This document shows positions 57,089 to 64,000 of a stretch of 64,000 bases of DNA, in pieces. The position numbers were made by a program, and so were the translations under genes. Within the stretch, counting starts at the first letter, position 1. The number at the start of each line of letters is the position of its first letter. Origin of the DNA: an uncultured Eubacteriales bacterium (GTDB taxonomy: Bacteria; Bacillota; Clostridia; Christensenellales; CAG-138); assembly GCA_900544965.1 (NCBI GenBank), contig UQXE01000007.1, positions 3,860 to 67,859 of the forward strand. The letters are read 5' to 3'. Under the pieces are notes generated by a model. The model was not told the origin of the DNA and searched no databases. It saw only the letters and a program-made list of their open reading frames with translations.

Positions 57089-58186
57089 TCATTCAGGAAT
57101 GATATGACGCCGGACCTGATCCAAAAATACGCATATGGCGTCCTTGTTTAACTCGTAATAGGTTCGGTAGCTCCGCTTGTCAACAGTGACAAAACGTGCG
57201 TTCAACAGCGCCTGCATATGGTAAGCAATGGTGCTGGTGGTCAGGTTCAGCTCCTTTGCGAGCTCCCCGCTGTAATAACGCCGTCCGGCAAGCAGCTTTA
57301 AAATGTCGAATTTTGACCTGTCGCTGAGCAGCCTCATATTATTGCACATATAAGTGCTGCTGTTATGTTTCAGGCGGTTTAAAAAAATAATCTCAAAATG
57401 CATCCCCCAGAGTATATTGCTGCAGCGGCCGGGTTCTGTTGAGGCGAGGTATTGAAGACGGTCGCAGCTGAACAAAGAGGGTTGGATAAAGATTTTATCC
57501 GTTTCCGGCAGAATGATCTGGATTTTTTCCGCCATATAGCGGTATAGAGTCTCATTGTTGATTTCCTTAGGAAAACGCTTGTAAAACGGCTCGGTCCATA
57601 CAGCCAGGGAGGGAATGAATGGTACAAAAACCTCAATAGCCTTGGACAGCACTTTTATAAACTGGTCAAGGTAGGCCTCGAAATCATGGTAAAAGGCCAA
57701 AAGCCGCCATTTGTCCTGATCGCACAGGGAACACGACTCCATCAGTTTAAGCAGGCCGCATCCTTTTAGTGATTTTTCCCCGGGGCCGGTATAAAGCAGA
57801 TTGTAGTTGTCAAGCGTCGTATAGAGAAAGTTGAGCGGGTTGCAATTAAAAGCGGTTAAAACGCCGGCTTGTATCCTTAATGGGTCCTGTTCGGAAAAGT
57901 CGCCGTAAAACTGGAGAATAGCCTCCGCGGGCGTCGAATCCTGGCTGCCGAGAGGATGAAACAGATATGCTGTGATTTCGTCGTTTTGATTTACTACCTT
58001 TGTTACCTTATCGGAAATATCCTGTAATGAATCAAGCAGTTTTTCAACTTCGGGCAATTCAATGTCAAGCCTGGCCTTGATTTCCTTTTTTAAAGTGGCA
58101 TAACTGCGGTTTGAAGCTTGTTGCCGCACTAAAATACTCAGGCATTCAAAAACCGGATTAATCTGTTGTGCAATCTGAATCTCCAT
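57089..58186 (-). CDS. ArsR-type winged-helix transcriptional regulator with large N-terminal domain
   Basis: A 365-residue protein. The last 80 residues form an ArsR-like winged helix: LLSDRSKFDILKLLAGRRYY, SGELAKELNLTTSTIAYHMQ and ALLNARFVTVDKRSYRTYYELN. The N-terminal 270 residues are mostly helical and match a family of Clostridia regulators of unknown ligand. GGAGG precedes the ATG at 58186. It diverges from the large S8 protease, with a 228-base shared upstream region containing an inverted repeat, so it may control that gene. Confidence 0.8.
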   Translation of the reverse strand: MEIQIAQQINPVFECLSILVRQQASNRSYATLKKEIKARLDIELPEVEKLLDSLQDISDKVTKVVNQNDEITAYLFHPLGSQDSTPAEAILQFYGDFSEQDPLRIQAGVLTAFNCNPLNFLYTTLDNYNLLYTGPGEKSLKGCGLLKLMESCSLCDQDKWRLLAFYHDFEAYLDQFIKVLSKAIEVFVPFIPSLAVWTEPFYKRFPKEINNETLYRYMAEKIQIILPETDKIFIQPSLFSCDRLQYLASTEPGRCSNILWGMHFEIIFLNRLKHNSSTYMCNNMRLLSDRSKFDILKLLAGRRYYSGELAKELNLTTSTIAYHMQALLNARFVTVDKRSYRTYYELNKDAICVFLDQVRRHIIPE

Positions 58187-58299
58187 ATCTTGTCTCCTCC
58201 CGTTACATAGTTTCTCATAATAACAGACTTTTATAGACTTGTAAACGGTTCAGGCACGAAATGATATGCGTGACATGTTGAAATTCCACTTTATATACG

Positions 58300-58328
58300 T
58301 TGACATTGACGAATTAGTGTGCTAACAT
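58300..58328 (+). promoter_or_regulatory. Promoter of the large S8 protease
   Basis: TTGACA (58300-58305), 17-base spacer, TGC-TAACAT (extended -10, 58323-58328). Confidence 0.6.
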
Positions 58329-58330
58329 TT

Positions 58331-58381
58331 GCTTGATATACTTGATACATCTAATTCGATGGATATCAAGCATATTGGCGT
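58331..58381. promoter_or_regulatory. Inverted repeat downstream of the S8 protease promoter
   Basis: GCTTGATAT (58331-58339) and ATATCAAGC (58373-58381) are perfect inverse copies 33 bases apart; a further CTTGATA lies between. It sits at and just after the expected transcript start, a position suited to a repressor site or a leader hairpin. Confidence 0.45.
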
Positions 58382-58414
58382 TTACACCATCATGAAATTA
58401 AGGAGGAAAAGTAG

Positions 58415-61400
58415 ATGAAAAAACATTTGCTACGGTTGTTAGCGGTTTTGGTTACAATTACCATTGCGCTGTCAAGCCTACCGCTGCAGACTGTATATGC
58501 GTCTAGCGCGGAGGACGGCAAATATCCGACGCTTAAGGAGACGGTGAACAGCTTTTTAAAGTCGTTTGATCATTACGGTGCGGACGACGAAGTAGAATTC
58601 ATCGTTGAACTGGAGGGCAAACCCCTTCTGGAAATAAAATCGCAGGATGTATCCCTGCAGTCGTTCTTAAGTACGACAAAGGGCGAAGCTGCGATAAACT
58701 CGATTGAAAAGGAACAGGAGTCTATAAAACGGCAGATACGGAATAACGGTTCGGATTCTTTGGAAATCGAGTTTCAGTACCGGATAGTGCTCAACGGATT
58801 CGCCGTAAAAGCGAAGTATTCCGAAAAGGAACGGCTTGAGAGCATCGAAGGCGTCAAAAATGTCTATGTTGCGGCAAGGCACGAGTATGTAGAGCCAATA
58901 GACGGCTACGCGCGTGCAACGCATACAAGCGGCGGAATGATAGACAGTGACCGAGCAAACGATGAAGGCTATACCGGCAAAGATACCGTGACGGCGGTTC
59001 TGGATACCGGTATGGATGTAAATCACACCGCGTTTGCCAATGCGCCGGAATCTCCGCGCTATACGCAGGCGGATGTGGAAGCCGCGGTTGCAAGCGGTGA
59101 GCTGAACGTTGGCGCGGCAACCGCTTCGGAGCTTTACACGAGTGAAAAGATTCCATTTGCATACGACTATGCGGACAAGGACACCGATGTATCGGAGTCG
59201 GAAAGCAACATCCACGGCACGCACGTTACCGGCTTGGTTGGCGCGGACTGCGACACATTTTCCGGCGTTGCACCGGACACCCAGATCATGATGATGAAGG
59301 TCTTTTCCGACTCAGAGAGCGGAGCCAGCGATTCATGGATTCTCGCTGCGCTTGAGGACTGCGTTGTTCTGGACGTTGACACCATCAATATGAGCCTTGG
59401 TTCAGCGGGCGGCTTCACAAGCGAGACAGATACTTTGACTAATGAGGTATATGAGCGTGTAGAAGCACAGGGCATCAACCTCCTCTGCGCCGCGGGTAAC
59501 GATACAAGCTCAACATATAAAAATCTGCTTGGCACGGATATGAATCTGATTACAAATCCTGATAACGGCATTGTCGGTTCACCATCCACCTTTAAATCGG
59601 CGCTTTCTGTCGCGAGCATCAATGAGGAAAGCGTCTACTGTATTTACTTCAAAGCGGGCGAAAACAACATTGTATATAATGATCCGGCTTCGAGCGACGC
59701 GCTGCGATTTGAAAAGGCACTCAACAATCAGACGCTCGAGTATGTCCCTGTTCCGGGTTTCGGCGATGAGTATGACTTCGCTGAAGTCGATGTCGCTGGT
59801 AAAATAGCGCTGGTTGAGCGCGGCTCCCTCTCGTTTACGGAAAAAGAGCAAAATGCGAAGAATGCAGGAGCCGTGGGTGTAATTATTTATAACAACGAGG
59901 AAGGCGAACTTCCCAATATGCAGGTAAACGGCCTGCTGCCGATGATTATCATAAGCAAGGAAGACGGCAAAATTCTGCGTAATCTCGAAGATAAGAAAAT
60001 CTCCATTTCTGAAGATTTTACCGGTTTTTTGGAGAATGCGCTGGGCGGCCAGATGTCCTCTTTCTCAAGCCTCGGTGTTGCGCCGGATCTTTCGCTGAAA
60101 CCGGAGATCACCGCACCAGGCGGTAATGTTTATTCTACGCTGCCAGGCGGAGCGTTCGGTAACATGAACGGTACCTCCATGGCGTCTCCACACATGGCCG
60201 GCGCTGCCGCGATAATGAAGCAGTATGTAAATACGAGATTTACAAATCTGACCGCGACGGAAAAACAGGCTCTCATCAATCAGCTGATGATGTGCACGGC
60301 GGTCCCTGTAAATGATCCGGACGGCGTTCTCTACACGCCGCGTAAACAGGGCGCGGGTCTGGCGAAGATTTATAACGCGATCCATACGGGCGCGTATCTT
60401 ACTGTGGAGGGCTGTGAGCGTCCGAAAGCGGAGCTTAAGGACAACATCAATGGAACATATTCCTTTACATTTACCATTCATAATATAAGCGATAGTGCGC
60501 TTTCCTATGATGTCTCCGCTGTCCCGCTAACCGCAAAGGCGGAAACGCTGTATGGCTACCGTTGTGTTTCCGAGGCTTCCCGCGTACTGCCTGAGAGCGA
60601 ATTTAAGGTGACCTTCAGTCAGACAAGCGTAACGGTTCCGGCAAACGGCACGGTGGATATCACAGTTGATATGCAGCTGACAGACGAGGGTAAACAGCAG
60701 CTTGCCGAGTTTTCAAACGGCACATTCCTAGACGGATTTATCATTCTGCAATCAAAAAACGTGGACGAAATCGATCTTTCCCTGCCATACCTTGGGTTCT
60801 ATGGCGATTGGTCGAAAGCTCCTATTTTTGACTCAACACTTTATGATGAGACCGCTCCTTCCACCTACGATTCGAGCGGAATGTATCTGATCAATTATGA
60901 CTGGACAGGCTACCCGCTCGGCATAAATATGATCTCCGGCGATATGGACGGAGCAAGCAGAGATAAAGTAGCGATTGCGAGCCGTCAGCTTGGATATCAG
61001 TTGGTCTACCCAATCCTCGGTATGCTCCGCGGTTCCAAAGAAACCAACCATACGGTGACCAACGCGGAGGGTGAACAGGTTTACAGCTTTACTGAGTATG
61101 AAACGCGCAAATCCTATTATTATGCGCAAGGCGACTTCTTCACCTACTATCTTCCTTCCAGCGGCTGGCAGCCGATCTATCTGGCGGAAGATGGAAACTA
61201 TTACTATCTTGAGGACGGGCAGTACACCTATACGGTAACCGGTCATGTAGACGGGAAAGAGGGAGAGCAGTCCGTTTCATTCCCGATTGTTATCGATAAT
61301 GAGGCGCCGCAGGTCGTTTCCCATCAGTATGTTGTGGAAGACGGTACGCCCTATTTGGATGTAACGTTAAGGGACAATCATTATATCATGGGCTTGCAGC

Positions 61401-64000
61401 TTGTAAATGACAAGGGCAACGCGCTGACGCAGGCTATTTCTGTCGAGAGCGGAGCCGTAGGGGAGGAGCTTACCTATAGGTTTGATCTTACCGAAGCGCA
61501 GGCTATGGGCGAAAAGCTTGGCCAGGTGGTTGCGATGGATTACGCGCAGAATATTTGCGAGAGCGAAATGTTCAGCCTTACGAGCCAAGACATTGAACCG
61601 ATCAGCGTTTTAATCAATCAGCAGCAGATCATCTTGAGCATCGACTCCAGTCCGTTCCAGCTGGATGCGTTTGTCTATCCGGATAGTGCGGTTGATAAGT
61701 CCATTACATGGTCTTCGGACGATACGTCGGTCGCAACGGTTTCCGACACTGGGTTGTTGACGCCTGTGGGGGGTGGTACTACCACAATTCGGGCGACTGC
61801 ATGTAACGGCGTGTATGGTACAACTACAGTTTCAATAGTGGAATCGTCGGAAGAGCTTCCAGAGGATTTGATCATCCGGAAAGACGGAAGATATCTTATC
61901 CCGGCGGATCTGACTGGAAACATTGTCATTACAGATAACGCTCATAACGTTAGCGTGGTTGGCAGCTCGTCCAACACGGCGGATAACCCGTATAAAGGCT
62001 TGACGTTCACCAGCGAGAACGAGAACTTAAATTTAACGATTGATACGCTTAACGTTCAGGCGTCAGGCGGTAAACCTGTAATTCAATTTAAGGGAGCTGG
62101 AAATACGCTGAACCTTGCAGGCAGCAATACGATAGAGTCGGCCAGTAACTCCTACTATTCAAAAGCGCTGATCAACGTGCCAGAGGATAGCGAACTGACG
62201 GTTAATGGCGGCGGAACTCTGAACATGCTCATGGAATACAGCACTTATGGCGCTGGAATAGGAGGAAACGCAGGCCAGATTGCCGGAGAGATCACCATAG
62301 ATGGCGGCACGTTTAACGGTACTTCCTATGGTACGGGAGCGCTGATCGGCGGCGGCGCCAATGCGGGAGTGACGAAGGTTACAGTCAATGGCGGCACATT
62401 GAACCTAAATATTCCGTATTACAGCAACGGTTTCTTTACTAACCTGACCGGTTGCGGCGCTGGCATTGGCGGCGGCGATACCGCTTCCAAGGGTCCTATT
62501 TCTATCGAGATCAATGGCGGCGTCATCAATGGCACAACAGAGGTTAATTCGGCTTTGATTGGCTCGGGTTACGCCACGACCATACGCCCAAATATTGTAA
62601 TCAATGGTGGTAAGCTTGATCTGCATTCCGCTGCAAACAGCAGCGGGCAGCTCAGCGGCGGCGCATGCATCGGCTCTGGAGCGCACAGATCTGGGACTAC
62701 ACAGGCTGTTGCGGCAAGGGTCACCATTAACGGCGGAGAGATTATCGCTTCTACCGATACAGACGCAGCGGCAATAGGAGGAGGAGCCGGAGTTGACGGT
62801 GCGACGGTCATGGTAAATGGCGGCACCATCACCACATCTTCAAGCGGCGCCGGCGCGGCGATTGGCGGGGGTGTTTACCCTCCGAGCGGCGGCGGGAATC
62901 TGCGTATCAGCGCAGGCTCGCTCAAAGCCAGCGCAACCGGCGAAGGCCCGGCGATTGGCGATACGTTGGTAGACAACAGCGACAGCGACCGGGTTTTTGA
63001 AGTTACGCTGCCTGCGCCGGACGTAAAGAGCGTAACCGTAAACGATATCGATTGGAAGGTTTCTGTTAACCATCCAAATGACGATGATCTCCATCTCTGG
63101 CTCACGAAAGGCACGCATCATGTAGTAGTTGAGACTGGAGAGGGCGTGACAAAATATGAAGTTGTAGTTTCGCCGACCGGAAATGCGAATGTAACCCAGT
63201 ATTTCGAAGTTACCTATACACTTACTGACCTAATCACGGATGCGGCTGCAACCGTCTACGCTGGCGAAACCCTTAGCGGCTCGTTCACAGCGACAAACGG
63301 CAAACAACTGCCTGGCGGCATCACGGTTACGATGGGCGGCGCGGACGCGGAATTTAGCTATGACGCTCAAACCGGTGCGTTCTCTGTACCAAATGCCAGC
63401 GGCGATATCGTTATCGTCGCGGCCGCTGTGGATGGAACCCCGGTGGACAAGTCCGAACTTGAGGCGGTTATCGCCGAGGCGGAAGCGCTCAACGAGGCGG
63501 ATTACACCTCCGGCACATGGCGGACGCTTGAAGAAGAGCTCGAGTCCGCGAGAGTTATCGCGGCGGATGAGGATGCTTCTCAGGCAGACGTTGATGAGGC
63601 GGCAGACGCGCTTAGATCCGCAATCGACGGTCTTATTGAGCGCGGCGACAAGACCGAGCTTAACGATTTAATCGCCGAGGCGGAAGCGCTTAATGAAGAG
63701 GATTACACCACCGATACGTGGGCGACGCTTGAGGATGCTCTCGAAGCCGCAAGAGCTGTTGCTGAGGATGAGGACGCCATTCAGGCGGAGATTGACGAAG
63801 CAAAGGCCGCGCTTGAAGATGCAATGGATGGGTTGATACCTGTAAACGCAATCTACTCAATCGAGGTAGGGAATGTAAACGGCAGGCCGGGCGAAAGCGT
63901 GGTGGTGCCTGTAAGGGCGAATAACCTGGCGGCAGCGGTAATCCATGTTGAGTATGATCCCGAAGTACTCACATATGCCGGATATACCAACCTTGCTCCC
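58415..64000 (+). CDS. Very large secreted S8 serine protease with Big-2, beta-helix, FIVAR and cohesin domains (3' end outside window)
   Basis: At least 1862 residues, open to the window edge. AGGAGG precedes the ATG and a signal peptide ends near VYASSAEDG. An I9-like pro-region (about 60-165) is followed by the subtilisin domain: Asp197 in VLDTGMDVNH, His267 in HGTHVTGL, Asn362 in CAAGND, Ser588 in NGTSMASPHMAG. A PA domain is inserted at about 443-525, as in lactocepin and C5a peptidase. Then come an Fn3-like region (about 660-790), a Big-2 domain (about 1059-1143), a glycine-rich repeat region with recurring INGG and IGGG (about 1187-1527), two FIVAR domains (about 1676-1743 and 1745-1808) and the beginning of a cohesin domain (from about 1810: EVGNVNGRPGESVVVPVRA). 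It should degrade proteins outside the cell; the cohesin would bind a dockerin. Confidence 0.93.
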   Translation, partial: MKKHLLRLLAVLVTITIALSSLPLQTVYASSAEDGKYPTLKETVNSFLKSFDHYGADDEVEFIVELEGKPLLEIKSQDVSLQSFLSTTKGEAAINSIEKEQESIKRQIRNNGSDSLEIEFQYRIVLNGFAVKAKYSEKERLESIEGVKNVYVAARHEYVEPIDGYARATHTSGGMIDSDRANDEGYTGKDTVTAVLDTGMDVNHTAFANAPESPRYTQADVEAAVASGELNVGAATASELYTSEKIPFAYDYADKDTDVSESESNIHGTHVTGLVGADCDTFSGVAPDTQIMMMKVFSDSESGASDSWILAALEDCVVLDVDTINMSLGSAGGFTSETDTLTNEVYERVEAQGINLLCAAGNDTSSTYKNLLGTDMNLITNPDNGIVGSPSTFKSALSVASINEESVYCIYFKAGENNIVYNDPASSDALRFEKALNNQTLEYVPVPGFGDEYDFAEVDVAGKIALVERGSLSFTEKEQNAKNAGAVGVIIYNNEEGELPNMQVNGLLPMIIISKEDGKILRNLEDKKISISEDFTGFLENALGGQMSSFSSLGVAPDLSLKPEITAPGGNVYSTLPGGAFGNMNGTSMASPHMAGAAAIMKQYVNTRFTNLTATEKQALINQLMMCTAVPVNDPDGVLYTPRKQGAGLAKIYNAIHTGAYLTVEGCERPKAELKDNINGTYSFTFTIHNISDSALSYDVSAVPLTAKAETLYGYRCVSEASRVLPESEFKVTFSQTSVTVPANGTVDITVDMQLTDEGKQQLAEFSNGTFLDGFIILQSKNVDEIDLSLPYLGFYGDWSKAPIFDSTLYDETAPSTYDSSGMYLINYDWTGYPLGINMISGDMDGASRDKVAIASRQLGYQLVYPILGMLRGSKETNHTVTNAEGEQVYSFTEYETRKSYYYAQGDFFTYYLPSSGWQPIYLAEDGNYYYLEDGQYTYTVTGHVDGKEGEQSVSFPIVIDNEAPQVVSHQYVVEDGTPYLDVTLRDNHYIMGLQLVNDKGNALTQAISVESGAVGEELTYRFDLTEAQAMGEKLGQVVAMDYAQNICESEMFSLTSQDIEPISVLINQQQIILSIDSSPFQLDAFVYPDSAVDKSITWSSDDTSVATVSDTGLLTPVGGGTTTIRATACNGVYGTTTVSIVESSEELPEDLIIRKDGRYLIPADLTGNIVITDNAHNVSVVGSSSNTADNPYKGLTFTSENENLNLTIDTLNVQASGGKPVIQFKGAGNTLNLAGSNTIESASNSYYSKALINVPEDSELTVNGGGTLNMLMEYSTYGAGIGGNAGQIAGEITIDGGTFNGTSYGTGALIGGGANAGVTKVTVNGGTLNLNIPYYSNGFFTNLTGCGAGIGGGDTASKGPISIEINGGVINGTTEVNSALIGSGYATTIRPNIVINGGKLDLHSAANSSGQLSGGACIGSGAHRSGTTQAVAARVTINGGEIIASTDTDAAAIGGGAGVDGATVMVNGGTITTSSSGAGAAIGGGVYPPSGGGNLRISAGSLKASATGEGPAIGDTLVDNSDSDRVFEVTLPAPDVKSVTVNDIDWKVSVNHPNDDDLHLWLTKGTHHVVVETGEGVTKYEVVVSPTGNANVTQYFEVTYTLTDLITDAAATVYAGETLSGSFTATNGKQLPGGITVTMGGADAEFSYDAQTGAFSVPNASGDIVIVAAAVDGTPVDKSELEAVIAEAEALNEADYTSGTWRTLEEELESARVIAADEDASQADVDEAADALRSAIDGLIERGDKTELNDLIAEAEALNEEDYTTDTWATLEDALEAARAVAEDEDAIQAEIDEAKAALEDAMDGLIPVNAIYSIEVGNVNGRPGESVVVPVRANNLAAAVIHVEYDPEVLTYAGYTNLAP
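63445..63836 (+). repeat. Direct repeat encoding two FIVAR domains
   Basis: Two adjacent units of about 66 codons, each with AEAEALNExDYT, then W-x-TLExxLExAR and a closing AxDGLI. DNA identity is also high (for example GCCGAGGCGGAAGCGCT in both), pointing to a fairly recent tandem duplication. Confidence 0.8.

Noticed and set aside
58667..59224. 185-codon minus-strand frame inside the S8 protease gene
   Set aside because: Opposite a continuous, domain-rich coding frame.
62200..62900. CRISPR-like periodicity
   Set aside because: The period comes from protein repeats (INGG/IGGG) in a coding frame; no identical repeats with unique spacers.

Overview
The window looks like chromosomal DNA of a low-to-middle-GC Gram-positive anaerobe of the Bacillota, most likely class Clostridia. 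The clues are strong AGGAGG ribosome binding sites, TTGACA/TATAAT promoters, a rotary V-type ATPase operon in place of an F-type one, a glgB-C-D-A glycogen cluster with both GlgC and GlgD, the rpsF-ssb-rpsR operon, and dockerin and cohesin modules. Genus cannot be fixed from the sequence alone.

Layout. 1-7.3 kb: the 3' part of thrS, an actin-like MreB/Mbl gene, a small secreted protein, a candidate type I toxin-antitoxin pair (3.7-4.0 kb), then argS and serS. 7.4-16.9 kb: a KtrA/TrkA-type potassium channel regulator and a complete nine-gene V-ATPase operon (H-I-K-E-C-F-A-B-D) whose K subunit carries the residues expected of a sodium pump. 17.2-28 kb: an oligopeptide ABC transporter with two lipoprotein binding proteins, OppB, OppC, OppD, OppF and a small membrane protein. 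OppC carries a seven-repeat RCC1-type beta-propeller in its first extracytoplasmic loop and OppF carries a helical coiled-coil insertion of about 190 residues. This locus is the most unusual one in the window. 28-38 kb: an MFS transporter, glutamine synthetase, a dockerin-bearing fragment, rpsR-ssb-rpsF, a double-domain pseudouridine synthase, a SAM methyltransferase, CvpA, a membrane-anchored propeller-like protein and a lipid kinase, the last eight on the minus strand. 38-46 kb: dapF, glycogen synthesis genes, a VanY-like carboxypeptidase and tRNA-Ala(CGC).

46.1-54.9 kb is a decayed mobile region directly after the tRNA. It holds fragments of restriction genes (HsdR, McrC) and a phage tail module (tail chaperone, tape measure, distal tail, endopeptidase tail protein), each phage gene broken by frameshifts or stops. 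It also holds a broken DUF4143-type ATPase between two related foldback sequences, an intact divergent cupin/HxlR pair, and the first 40 or so codons of a serine recombinase. 55-58.2 kb holds a YdeI-like protein, an O6-alkylguanine methyltransferase, a 5' remnant of an AlkA-type glycosylase and an ArsR-type regulator. From 58.4 kb to the end runs a very large secreted S8 protease with PA, Fn3-like, Big-2, glycine-rich beta-helix, two FIVAR domains and the start of a cohesin domain, cut by the window edge.

Working together: the ATPase operon and the potassium regulator serve cation homeostasis, the opp locus imports peptides, the secreted protease could produce such peptides, and GlnA and the glg genes handle nitrogen assimilation and carbon storage. 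The link between protease and transporter is inference.
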